A DNA stretch of 64,000 bases, taken from NCBI RefSeq assembly GCF_014650575.1, contig NZ_BMVF01000004.1, positions 248,001 to 312,000 on the forward strand. The letters are read 5' to 3'. The notes under the pieces are model-generated. The model had not been told where the DNA came from and did no database searches. It saw only the letters and a program-made list of their open reading frames with translations. A program made the translations under genes and the position numbers. The DNA comes from Streptomyces naganishii JCM 4654 (GTDB lineage Bacteria > Actinomycetota > Actinomycetes > Streptomycetales > Streptomycetaceae). Each line of letters starts with the position of its first letter. Position 1 is the first letter of the stretch. This document shows positions 42,433-50,309 of this stretch, piece after piece.

Positions 42433-43278
42433 TCAGGCGGCGCGTTCGCGCAGGCGGTGGGGGTGGGCCGGGTAGACGCCGAGGATGCGGACCTCGGAGG
42501 AGAAGAAGTGGAGTTCCTGGAGGGCGAGGGCCACGTTGGGGTCGTCGGGGTGGCCCTCGATCTCGACGTAGAAGCGGGTGGGGTTCAGGCCCGCGCCCAT
42601 CTGGTAGCTCTCGATCTTGGTGAGGTTCACGGAGCTGCTGGCGAATCCGCCGAGGGCCTTGTAGAGCGCGCTGGGGATGTTCCGCACGCAGAAGAACAGG
42701 CTGGTCATCGTGGGCTCGCCCGTGCTGGGCGGGACGGCGGCGGCGCGGGAGAGCACGACGAAGCGGGTGGTGTTGTCCGGGTCGTCCTCGACCTCGGACC
42801 GCAGGACGTCCAGGCCGTAGCGCCGCGCCGCGGCCGGCGGGGCGAGGGCCGCGTGCCGCGGGTCGCCCAGCTCCGCCACCTCGCGCGCGGCGCCCGCCGT
42901 GTCGTCGCTGACGAGCGTGCGCCAGCCGCCCTCGCGCAGGATCTTGCGGCACTGCCCGAGCGCGTGCACATGACTGCGGACGCACTCCAGCCCGTCGAGG
43001 GTCGCGCCCGGGACGCCCATCAGGTCGAAGCGGATGGCGAGGAAGTACTCGGCGACGATGAACAGGCCCGACTCGGGCAGCAGGTGGTGCACGTCCGCGA
43101 CGCGCCCCGCCGCCGAGTTGTCCACCGGGATCACGGCGACGTCGGCGTTGCCGAGCGTCACGGCGTCCAGAGCCTGTTCGAAACCGGTGCAGGGCAGTTC
43201 CCCGCAGCCCGGGTACAGATCGGCGGCGGCGGTCGCCGAGTTGGAGCCGGGTTCACCCTGATATGCGACGGTCGTCAC
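42433..43278 (-). CDS. pheA: Prephenate dehydratase
   Basis: 281 residues. Converts prephenate to phenylpyruvate in phenylalanine synthesis. The PDT catalytic domain (about 1-180) begins TVAYQGEPGSNSATAAADL and ends in the active-site TTRFVVLSR. The ACT regulatory domain (about 195-275) has the allosteric Phe site in a variant form: NLTKIESYQMGAGLN, where the common ESRP is ESYQ, so feedback inhibition by phenylalanine could be altered. GTG at 43278 with AAGG upstream. The IMPase-like gene follows closely. No other aromatic genes lie near. Confidence 0.9.
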   Translation of the reverse strand: MTTVAYQGEPGSNSATAAADLYPGCGELPCTGFEQALDAVTLGNADVAVIPVDNSAAGRVADVHHLLPESGLFIVAEYFLAIRFDLMGVPGATLDGLECVRSHVHALGQCRKILREGGWRTLVSDDTAGAAREVAELGDPRHAALAPPAAARRYGLDVLRSEVEDDPDNTTRFVVLSRAAAVPPSTGEPTMTSLFFCVRNIPSALYKALGGFASSSVNLTKIESYQMGAGLNPTRFYVEIEGHPDDPNVALALQELHFFSSEVRILGVYPAHPHRLRERAA

Positions 43279-43386
43279 CGTGTCTTGCCTTCCACTGTGG
43301 ACATCGTGTCGCCGCGCCGGACGACAGGACGTCCACCGTAGACCTCACGCACCGTGTCGCGGTGGCGCCGCCCGCGATGAGAGACG

Positions 43387-43899
43387 TCAGGACGCCGCGC
43401 GCCTGGGCAGCCGCCAGTTCGGGCGCGGGAAGTGACAGGTGTAGCCGTCCGGGTAGCGCTGGAGGTAGTCCTGGTGCTCCGGCTCCGCCTCCCAGAAGGG
43501 ACCGGCGGGCACGACCTCGGTCACCACCGGCCCCGGCCACAGCCCCGAGGCCTCGACGTCGGCGATCGTGTCCTCGGCGACGCGCCGCTGCTCCTCGTCC
43601 AGGTAGAAGATCGCGGACCGGTAGCTGGACCCGATGTCGTTGCCCTGGCGGTTCTTCGTGGTCGGGTCGTGGATCTGGAAGAAGAACTCCAGGAGGGTGC
43701 GGTAGTCGGTCACCGCGGGATCGAAGGTGATCTCGATCGACTCGGCGTGGCCGTCGTGACGCCGGTACGTCGGGTGGGACATCTCGCCGCCGCTGTAACC
43801 GACCCGGGTGTCCCTGACGCCCGGGAGCTTGCGGATCAGTTCCTGCATGCCCCAGAAGCAGCCGCCGGCCAGCAGGGCCCTGTTCTCGTCGCCGCTCAT
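43387..43899 (-). CDS. msrA: Peptide methionine-S-sulfoxide reductase MsrA
   Basis: 170 residues. Repairs methionine-S-sulfoxide in oxidised proteins. The active-site motif [11 protein letters not shown] lies near residue 12, followed by [37 protein letters not shown] and the C-terminal [16 protein letters not shown]. The C-terminal Cys pattern is short: only one Cys is obvious beyond the active-site Cys, consistent with the one- or two-Cys class that depends on thioredoxin. ATG at 43899 with AGGAAGGG upstream. A short repeat array lies about 100 bases upstream. Confidence 0.93.
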   Translation of the reverse strand: MSGDENRALLAGGCFWGMQELIRKLPGVRDTRVGYSGGEMSHPTYRRHDGHAESIEITFDPAVTDYRTLLEFFFQIHDPTTKNRQGNDIGSSYRSAIFYLDEEQRRVAEDTIADVEASGLWPGPVVTEVVPAGPFWEAEPEHQDYLQRYPDGYTCHFPRPNWRLPRRAAS

Positions 43900-43995
43900 C
43901 GCGCGTCCCTTCCTCACGGGCCTGCTCCGCACAGGCCCGCGAACCATTTTCACACGCCCGCCCCCGCCGACGCGGGCCGCCGTGATCCAGCGCGG

Positions 43996-44025
43996 GTCAC
44001 ACCAGTCACACTCGTCACCCCCGTG
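43996..44025. repeat. Nine-base-spaced GTCA repeats upstream of msrA
   Basis: GTCAC occurs at 43996, 44005 and 44014, each nine bases apart, followed by an inverted copy GTGAC at 44022. They lie about 100-125 bases upstream of the msrA start. Regular spacing close to one helical turn could reflect cooperative regulator binding. Weak evidence. Confidence 0.35.
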
Positions 44026-44154
44026 ACAGGCGATGTGCCGAAGCAGCCCGCCACCGGGCACACCGGCGGCCCCGCCGCCGAGACCTCCGGCGACCACGTG
44101 TGAGGTGGCGGGGCGCGGTGGCCGAGGCCGCTCCCACGCCCCGCGCACCCCGGG

Positions 44155-44922
44155 TCAGCTGAGCGCGAACTTCTGCGCGGCGGAGCCGTTGCAGTCCCAG
44201 ATCTGCAGCCGCGTGCCGTTGGCCGTCGCGCCGCTCGGCGAGTCAAGACACCGGCCCGACTGCGGATTCAGCAGCGAACCGTCGGCCTGCTGCACCCACT
44301 TCTGACCACCGACACCGTTGCAGTCCCACAACTCCACCTTGGTGCCGTTCGCCGTTCCGTTGCCGTTGATGTCCAGGCACCGACCGAGCGTGGCGAGGGA
44401 GTTGTCGGCACGGTGGTACCAGTGCTGGTCCACCGCCCAGGACTGGCAGTCCCACAGCTGTACGGCGGCGCCGTCGCCGCCCGTGTCGTCGGCGGCCACG
44501 TCCACACACTTGCCGCCGGGTCCGGCCACGGAGGCGCCCCCGTTTACGGAGAACCTCTGTGCGGCGGAGCCGTTGCAGTCCCAGATCTGCAGCCGCGTGC
44601 CGTTGGCCGTCGCGCCGCTCGGCGAGTCAAGACACCGGCCCGACTGCGGATTCAGCAGCGAACCGTCGGCCCGCTGCACCCACTTCTGACCGCCGACACC
44701 GTTGCAGTCCCACAACTCCACCTTCGTGCCGTTCGCCGTGCCGTTGCCATTAATGTCCAGGCAACGGCCCAGTGTCCCGAGGGAGTTGTCGGGGTTGTGG
44801 GTCCAGTGCTGGTCCTCGGCGTACGACTGGCAGTCCCACAGCTGAACGGCCGCGCCGTTGCCACCCGTGTCGTCGGCGGCCACGTCCACGCACTTGCCGC
44901 CGGGTCCGGTGACCGTGCCCTG
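44155..44922. repeat. 384-bp tandem duplication coding the two CBM13 modules
   Basis: The two CBM13-coding segments match almost base for base with an offset of 384 bases (for example the CGGAGCCGTTGCAGTCCCAG stretch at 44181 and 44565). Long tracts are identical, including the wobble positions, which points to a recent duplication or ongoing gene conversion. Confidence 0.85.
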
Positions 44923-46014
44923 CGGTCCGTTCGGCACGTCGGTCTCGCCGGAGTAGCCCACGGACACGATGTCGGCCTGGACGGCGTTCTCGGCGGCGTC
45001 GGTGGGATAGCCGGAGACCATCACGCCCTCGAAGAACGTGCCCATGTTCCAGTTGCTGTTGTCCCCGCCCGTGCCGAGGATGATGCCGCCCTCCTGGTGC
45101 ATGGGCCGGTATCCGCCGCGGGTGGGCAGGCCTCCGTCCCACCAGGTCGTCAGCCCGCCGGCCTGCGCGTCACCGCCCTTGAGCGCGTACGTGGTCTGCC
45201 CGTCGTTCTTCAGCACCGCCGTCACGAACGCGCTGCCGTTGCCGCGGTTGGCGGGGTTGGAGCCGTTGTCGCCCTGGAACATGCCGTTCTCCAGGTCCGC
45301 CTCGACCCACGGTCCCGAACCGGTGCACGGCGCGAAGTAGCAGGTGGTCGCGATGCTCACGGCGTCCATGTGGCCGTTGCCGGTGTCGGCGGGCGTGCTC
45401 TCGGCGTTGCCGTAGTCGAAGCAGCAGGCCGAGCCGACGTGGGTACCGCTGGCCACCATGTAGGCGCCCTCGGCCTGCCCGTTCACCGCCACGCCGGAGG
45501 CCGCTCCCGTGGAGCGGTAGCCGACGCCGGGCGAGATCCACACGCCGTAGACCTTGTGGCCGCCGGCGGTGACGGCGATCTCGGAGGCGTCCGCGCCGCG
45601 GTCCGCGCCCATGCCGGAGGTTCCCGCCGGCCCGGGGGTCAGGTCGTTGTGGCGCGAGGTCTGGTCGTAGATCTTCGTGATGCGGCAGGTGGTGCCGCCG
45701 CAGAAGGTGTCCTGGCGCCCGGCGTCCGCGTAGCCGCCCGCGGACAGCGGGCCGATGTCCGCGCCCGCGCCGTCCGAGGCCCGGGTGACCCGGTACAGGG
45801 GGCCGCCGTAGGAGGAGAAGAGGGCGCGCACCGTGCTGTGCGCGGCGACGCAGGGGGTGCCGGCGTCGCCGTAGATGTCGCACGGCAGTGATCCGGCGGC
45901 CTGGGACGGTGCGGGCAGACCGACCAGGACGCCCAGGGCGAGACCGAGTACGGCCAGGACCGAGAGCAGGAGACGTCTTCCACCGCTTCTTGTTCTACCG
46001 CTTCTTGCGCGCAT
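44155..46014 (-). CDS. Secreted GH54 alpha-L-arabinofuranosidase with two CBM13 modules
   Basis: 619 residues. A signal peptide (LLLSVLAVLGLALGVLVGLP, cleavage near PSQAA) leads to the GH54 catalytic domain (about 41-355). Landmarks: LPCDIYGDAGTPCVAAHSTV at the mature N-terminus, YFAPCTGSGPWVEADLENG (candidate nucleophile Glu242) and LGTGGDNSNWNMGTFFEGV (candidate acid/base Asp318). Two ricin-type beta-trefoil CBM13 modules follow (about 364-490 and 494-619), each with repeated QLWDCQ and ELWDCNG QxW motifs. Most GH54 enzymes carry CBM42 instead, so this pairing is unusual. It would release arabinose from arabinoxylan or arabinan outside the cell. A good promoter lies upstream (46096-46124). 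Confidence 0.92.
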   Translation of the reverse strand: MRARSGRTRSGGRRLLLSVLAVLGLALGVLVGLPAPSQAAGSLPCDIYGDAGTPCVAAHSTVRALFSSYGGPLYRVTRASDGAGADIGPLSAGGYADAGRQDTFCGGTTCRITKIYDQTSRHNDLTPGPAGTSGMGADRGADASEIAVTAGGHKVYGVWISPGVGYRSTGAASGVAVNGQAEGAYMVASGTHVGSACCFDYGNAESTPADTGNGHMDAVSIATTCYFAPCTGSGPWVEADLENGMFQGDNGSNPANRGNGSAFVTAVLKNDGQTTYALKGGDAQAGGLTTWWDGGLPTRGGYRPMHQEGGIILGTGGDNSNWNMGTFFEGVMVSGYPTDAAENAVQADIVSVGYSGETDVPNGPQGTVTGPGGKCVDVAADDTGGNGAAVQLWDCQSYAEDQHWTHNPDNSLGTLGRCLDINGNGTANGTKVELWDCNGVGGQKWVQRADGSLLNPQSGRCLDSPSGATANGTRLQIWDCNGSAAQRFSVNGGASVAGPGGKCVDVAADDTGGDGAAVQLWDCQSWAVDQHWYHRADNSLATLGRCLDINGNGTANGTKVELWDCNGVGGQKWVQQADGSLLNPQSGRCLDSPSGATANGTRLQIWDCNGSAAQKFALS

Positions 46015-46095
46015 CGTGTGCTCCTCGACAGATGGAGAGGGGGTTCCAACTGACGGACACAGCGGCCGGGTTCGAGCGCCGGGTGACCGCTGCGG

Positions 46096-46178
46096 AACCT
46101 ACGCACGGCCGTGATGTGCGTCAAGATTTGTTGCTTAACGCTTATTCAAAGGCTTGGATCTGTCCTAACTTGTTGCTT
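46096..46178 (-). promoter_or_regulatory. GH54 promoter with upstream direct repeats
   Basis: On the minus strand: -35 TTGACG (46119-46124), a 17-base spacer and -10 TAGGTT (46096-46101), giving a start near 46089 and a leader of about 75 bases. AAGCAACAA occurs at 46128-46136, just upstream of the -35 box, and again at 46170-46178: 42 bases, four helical turns, apart. They may bind an activator or repressor. The region is notably AT-rich. Confidence 0.65.
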
Positions 46179-46548
46179 CTCCCCCGCCGTTGTGGCGTTC
46201 GCGGCGTGCCGGATCGGCGTCCTCGAAGTCCCGCCAGGCCTGCCGCCGGCCCTCCTCGGCGTCGGCGAGCAGGGCCTCCAGTGGCTGTGCGGGCCCGGGG
46301 GGCGCGGGCGGGACGCGCGTGATCCTGGCGTGGAGGTCGGCGCAGGCCTCGTCCTCGGTGGGGAACCGGCGCAGGTCCCGGTCCTGGGCGCGTTCGCGCA
46401 GGCCGACGGCCCAGTGGCCGCCGGGCTCCCGGCGCAGGAAGTAGTGGGCGTCGGGGGCCGCGGTGAGGTCGTGGACGCCCGGGATCTCGTACCACGCGTC
46501 GGGTACGCCGGCGCCCCGCAGCCGCTCCACGAGTTCCGCGCGGTCCAT
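46165..46548 (-). CDS. Hypothetical protein downstream of the TNT toxin gene; candidate immunity protein
   Basis: A soluble acidic/basic protein of 127 residues. ATG at 46548 with GAGG about eight bases upstream. The conserved-looking core is AELVERLRGAGVPDAWYEIP, then HDLTAAPDAHYFLRREPGG, WAVGLRERAQDRDLRRFPTEDEACADLH (split in the sequence). It ends in a Pro/Ala-rich, charged tail. It has no signal peptide, and lies 117 bases after the TNT gene on the same strand, separated by a strong hairpin. A small cytosolic protein directly behind a secreted NAD glycohydrolase would fit an immunity role; I cannot prove this from sequence. It may instead be a common streptomycete protein of unknown function. 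Confidence 0.65.
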   Translation of the reverse strand: MDRAELVERLRGAGVPDAWYEIPGVHDLTAAPDAHYFLRREPGGHWAVGLRERAQDRDLRRFPTEDEACADLHARITRVPPAPPGPAQPLEALLADAEEGRRQAWRDFEDADPARRERHNGGGEATS

Positions 46549-46612
46549 CCCGTCCGCCTCCGCCTTCCGCCGTGCCCGGCCGGTGCCGCCTCCGCGGCCG
46601 TCCCCCACGAAA

Positions 46613-46645
46613 GGTGGCCGCCGCCCGTGCCGGGCGGCGGCCACC
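46613..46645 (-). terminator. Strong hairpin between the TNT gene and its downstream neighbour
   Basis: GGTGGCCGCCGCCCG (46613-46627) pairs perfectly with CGGGCGGCGGCCACC (46631-46645) around a three-base loop. On the minus strand it is followed by TTT. It ends or attenuates transcription from the TNT gene, so the small gene at 46165-46548 would need read-through or its own promoter. Confidence 0.75.
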
Positions 46646-46665
46646 CACTGCATCCCGTCGTGCCG

Positions 46666-47349
46666 TCAGACCACCGGCAGTTCCTCCAGGAACTTCGAGG
46701 AGACGAGCTCCGGGATCGACGGGGTCGTCACGTACTGGAGCCCCAGGCCGGGCTGGCCGAACCAGGGCCGGATCGGCCCCGCCTCGACGGTGAACGGCTT
46801 GAGGACCCGGTACAGGTGGTAGCTGAACGGGTGGCTCTTGTCGAACGTGTCGAGGTTGCTCGGCGGGAGCGCCCGCTTGGCGTACGCGGTGCCGGCGGGG
46901 GCGAGGAAGTGGCCGAGCCCGCTGCCGAAGAGGTCGACGAGCCGGCCCTGGGGGAGCGACAGCGCACGCTCCACGGGCTTGCCGTTCCTCAGGACGAAGC
47001 CGTTGTTGTCGGGGTACCACCAGCCGGACTTGGTCGTGACCGGGTCCATCTGCCAGTAGCAGCCCAGGAACCAGTAGGCGGAAGTGCCGTCCGTGCGGTG
47101 GTAGCCGCGCAGCATCTCGCCGATGGCGCCGGTCCGGGGCAGCTGTGCCGGCCCCAGCCGCCAGTCGTCCATGTAGTACCGCTGGAGTGCCGGCGGTACG
47201 GTGCTGGTCCCCCGGTCGCGGTGCTCGGTCGGACAGTGGACGGCGTGGGCCGCGCGGGGCTCGGCCGCCTGGACCGTGGCCGGCGAGACGCCGACCACGA
47301 GGAGGAGCGACGCCAGGGCGCTCCCCATGAGGGCGCGCAGTACGCGCAT
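46666..47349 (-). CDS. Secreted TNT-domain protein (putative NAD+ glycohydrolase toxin)
   Basis: 227 residues. ATG at 47349 has GAAGGG upstream. A signal peptide (VLRALMGSALASLLLVVGV, cleavage near TVQAA) is followed by about 85 residues with three Cys and many Trp/Tyr, then a TNT domain (about 125-227). Its marks are VDLFGSGLGHFLAPAGTAYA, KRALPPSNLDTF, YRVLKPFTVEAGPIRPWFGQ and PGLGLQYVTTPSIPELV. TNT domains (tuberculosis necrotizing toxin) hydrolyse NAD+; the Arg of KRALPP and the Gln of GLGLQY match positions conserved in the family. The protein is stand-alone and secreted, not the tail of a large polymorphic toxin. Target and trigger are unknown. Confidence 0.82.
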   Translation of the reverse strand: MRVLRALMGSALASLLLVVGVSPATVQAAEPRAAHAVHCPTEHRDRGTSTVPPALQRYYMDDWRLGPAQLPRTGAIGEMLRGYHRTDGTSAYWFLGCYWQMDPVTTKSGWWYPDNNGFVLRNGKPVERALSLPQGRLVDLFGSGLGHFLAPAGTAYAKRALPPSNLDTFDKSHPFSYHLYRVLKPFTVEAGPIRPWFGQPGLGLQYVTTPSIPELVSSKFLEELPVV

Positions 47350-47550
47350 CCGGTATCCCTTCTCTGCCTGGCGCCGGCGCCTGCCGGGCGCCCGATTGCG
47401 GGAACCGTCCGGCCCCTGAGGGCGGCGGACGGCCTCGGGGCCCAGTTCATGCGCCGTGGGCGAGGAGGAAGGGGGCAACGCGCGGCCGGTCACCCGGACC
47501 GGTGACCGCGACGACCCGGACGGGTCACAGCCGTGGGCCGCGAGAGGGGT

Positions 47551-48003
47551 TCAGTCGGCGAGGCCGGCGGCGAGCGCCGCGCCCAGTTCCCAGCAGGCCT
47601 GGACGTCGGCCTTGTCCGGCTCCCCGGTCACCGTGACCGGCGGGGCGGCGCGCCGCCAGCCCAGGCCGGTGGTGATCGACTCGATGGCCCGCACGGCGCC
47701 GGTGACGTCGTTCCCGCCGTGCACGTAGAAGCCGAACGGGCGGCCGCGCGTGGCGTCCAGGCACGGGTAGTAGACCTGGTCGAAGAAGTGCTTGAGCGCG
47801 CCGGACATGTAGCCGAGGTTGGCCGGGGTGCCCAGCAGGAGGCCGTCCGCCTCCAGCACGTCGGAGGCCGTCGCCGACAGGGCCGCGCGCCGCACCACGC
47901 GTACGCCCTCGATCTCGGGCGCGGTGGCGCCGGCGAGGACGGACTCGAACAGCGCCTGGCAGTTCGGTGACGGCGTATGGTGCACGATCAGCAAGGTGGC
48001 CAC
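47551..48003 (-). CDS. Flavodoxin-like / NADPH-dependent FMN reductase family protein
   Basis: 150 residues with a flavodoxin fold. TLLIVHHTPSPNCQALFESV forms the first strand and phosphate-binding loop, and LLLGTPANLGYMSGALKHFF with DQVYYPCLDATRGRPFGFYVH is the typical flavin-binding region of this group; YVHGGNDVTGAVRAIESIT follows. The GTG start at 48003 is uncertain; the longer open frame belongs to the shadow of the phosphatase gene. It is 53 bases after the SpoIIE-type phosphatase on the same strand. Likely a flavin-dependent redox protein of unknown partner. Confidence 0.8.
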   Translation of the reverse strand: MATLLIVHHTPSPNCQALFESVLAGATAPEIEGVRVVRRAALSATASDVLEADGLLLGTPANLGYMSGALKHFFDQVYYPCLDATRGRPFGFYVHGGNDVTGAVRAIESITTGLGWRRAAPPVTVTGEPDKADVQACWELGAALAAGLAD

Positions 48004-48056
48004 GTCCCGAACCCTGCCGTGATCTTGGCCGGGCCGCAAGGCCGCACGGAGCGAGG

Positions 48057-50132
48057 TCAGTCGGTGGCCGTGCCGGTGAGGCGGACGACGAGGAGGGCGA
48101 TGTCGTCGTCGGCCGCGGCGGGCACGAGCCGGGTGAGGAGGCCGTCGCACAGCGCGTCCAGGGAGGAGACGGGCTGGGCGAGGACCTGGGTGAGCTCGGC
48201 GAGGCGGTCGTCGATGTCGCTGCCGCGGGCCTCGACGAGTCCGTCGGTGTAGAGCACGAGGAGGCTGCCCGGCTCCAGGACGAGGTCGGTGGTGGTGAAG
48301 ATCTCGCCGCCCACGCCCAGGGGGAGGCCGGGCGGCACGGTGAGCAACCGCACGGTGCCGTCGGGCCGTACGGCCGCTGGGGGCGGGTGGCCGGCCCGGG
48401 TGACGCGGCAGTGGCCGGTGGCGGGGTCGACGACGAGGTAGAGAAAGGTGGCGAGCATCGGCTCGGTCAGGTCGTCGAGGGCGGCCTCCAACTGGGCCAG
48501 GACTTCCTGGGGTTGGAGGTCGAGCCGGGCCAGCGCCCGTACGCTCGCCGAGAGCCTGCCCATGATGGCCGCCGCCCTGGTGCCGTGTCCCATGACGTCG
48601 CCCATCACCAGGGCGGCCTTGCCGTCGGGGAGGGTGATGACGTCGTACCAGTCGCCGCCCACCTCGGCGGCGTCGCTCGCGGGCAGGTAGCGGTGGGCGA
48701 CCTCGACGCCGGGGGGCGCGCTGATGTGCTGCGGGAGCATGCTGCGCTGCAGGACGAGCGCGGTGTCGTGTTCGCGGTGGTATAGCCGGGCGTTGTCCAC
48801 GCACACGGCGGCCCGGGCGGCGAGTTCGCACGCGAGGGCGACGTCGTCGTCCGTGAAGGGTCCCAGTGCCCGGATGCGGTAGAAGGTGGCCAGCCCCAGG
48901 ACGACGCCCCGGGCGTGCAGGGGCACCATCATGAACGAGTGGACGCCCGCGGCCAGGACCCGGGCCGGCGCGGTGGAGTGGCGGGCCGCCGGGGCGATGG
49001 ACACGGCGTCCAGCTCCGGGACGACGAAGGGCCGGCTGGCGGCGAGCGCCTGGGTGTAGGGGGCGGTGGCCGGGAACCTCATGGTGCGGCCGAGCGGCGC
49101 GAGGATGTCGGCGACGGGGGATCCGGTGAGCGGCGCCCTGCCCAGCCGGCGTGTCTCCGCGCCGCCGATCAGGCCCGGGCCGAGGGCGTCGCCCGCGGCG
49201 AGCGTCTCCAGTACGTCCACGGTGACCACGTCGGCGAGGTCGGGCACGGCCGTGTTCGCCAGTTCCTGGGCGGTGCGCTCCAGGTCGAGGGTGGTGCCGA
49301 TCTTCACGCTGGCCTCGTTGACCAGGGCGAGGCGGCGGCGGACGGCCTCGGTCTCGAGCTGGGCGCGCTGCTGGGCGGTGATGTCGATGAGGGAGGCGGC
49401 CAGGCCGATGGGCCGGCCGTCGGGGTCCTCCAGCCGGACGTAGGAGCAGGACCACACCCGGTCGTGGGCGGGGTCGGCGGGAGTGCGGCCGATGCGCCGG
49501 AAGTCGAGGACGGGCTCCCCGGTGGAGAGCACCCGGCGCATCGCGGACTCCATGTCGGCCGCGTTCACGCCGGGCAGGAGTTCCACCAGGCGGTGCCCGA
49601 TGTGCGCGGCCTCGGGCAGCCCGTTCATCGCCTGGAGGGCGGGGTTGACGCGCAGGAAGCGCAGGCGGGTGTCGAGGACGGCGATGCCGACGGGCGACCG
49701 GGCGAAGAGCCCGTCCCACACGGCGGAGGAGCCGCGGATGGAGCGGGCCGCGTGGGCCTCGGCGGCGAACACGAGCACGGTGCTCCCGCCGCGCCGCCGG
49801 GTCGGCACGGGCGCCGCCCAGATCTCCAGCTCCAGGGGGTGTCCGTCGCGGTGCCAGGCGGTGACGGCGCCGGTCACCCCGCTGCCGGTGACCGCGAGGT
49901 CCCACAGCGAGCGGCCGAGGCTCCGGTCCGCGCCGGGATGGAGCAGATCGGCGATGTGGCGCCCCAGCACCTCACGGGAGGGGTAGCCGAGGAGTTCCTG
50001 GGCGGTGTCGTCCCAGCGGACGACCTTGCCGTCGGCGCTGGTGGCCACGACGGCGACGGACAGCGTTCCCAGCCAGCCGCCCGCGTCCCGGGCGGCGCCG
50101 CCGGTGACCTGATCGAAGTGGTCCTGCCGCAT
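48057..50132 (-). CDS. PAS-PAS-GAF-SpoIIE (PP2C) serine phosphatase, second copy
   Basis: 691 residues with the same architecture as the gene at 7744. PAS 1 (about 20-130: VVATSADGKVVRWDDTAQEL), PAS 2 (about 140-260: AVLDTRLRFLRVNPALQAM), GAF (about 275-445: VHSFMMVPLHARGVVLGLA) and SpoIIE phosphatase (about 455-685: EVGGDWYDVITLPDGKAAL, MGDVMGHGTRAAAIM, RAGHPPPAAVR, LYTDGLVEARG, and ADDDIALLVVR). All metal-binding Asp are present. The start is less sure: the ribosome site is poor. It follows a GAF-domain gene on the same strand after 177 bases, which may provide an additional input. Probable target: an anti-anti-sigma protein elsewhere. Confidence 0.92.
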   Translation of the reverse strand: MRQDHFDQVTGGAARDAGGWLGTLSVAVVATSADGKVVRWDDTAQELLGYPSREVLGRHIADLLHPGADRSLGRSLWDLAVTGSGVTGAVTAWHRDGHPLELEIWAAPVPTRRRGGSTVLVFAAEAHAARSIRGSSAVWDGLFARSPVGIAVLDTRLRFLRVNPALQAMNGLPEAAHIGHRLVELLPGVNAADMESAMRRVLSTGEPVLDFRRIGRTPADPAHDRVWSCSYVRLEDPDGRPIGLAASLIDITAQQRAQLETEAVRRRLALVNEASVKIGTTLDLERTAQELANTAVPDLADVVTVDVLETLAAGDALGPGLIGGAETRRLGRAPLTGSPVADILAPLGRTMRFPATAPYTQALAASRPFVVPELDAVSIAPAARHSTAPARVLAAGVHSFMMVPLHARGVVLGLATFYRIRALGPFTDDDVALACELAARAAVCVDNARLYHREHDTALVLQRSMLPQHISAPPGVEVAHRYLPASDAAEVGGDWYDVITLPDGKAALVMGDVMGHGTRAAAIMGRLSASVRALARLDLQPQEVLAQLEAALDDLTEPMLATFLYLVVDPATGHCRVTRAGHPPPAAVRPDGTVRLLTVPPGLPLGVGGEIFTTTDLVLEPGSLLVLYTDGLVEARGSDIDDRLAELTQVLAQPVSSLDALCDGLLTRLVPAAADDDIALLVVRLTGTATD

Positions 50133-50309
50133 CGCCGCATTTCCGCCGTTGGCACAGGGTCGTCCCCTTCAGTATGCGGGGGCGCACGGCGGCCCGCCCG
50201 TCCGGTTTCCGGCTCCGGAGGCTGGTCCCGGGGCCGGGGTCCGGCGGGGCGGGCCGGAAGAGGGCGTGCGTCGGGCGGGGCGAGGGCCGCGGCCGGGGCC
50301 GGGTTCCGG

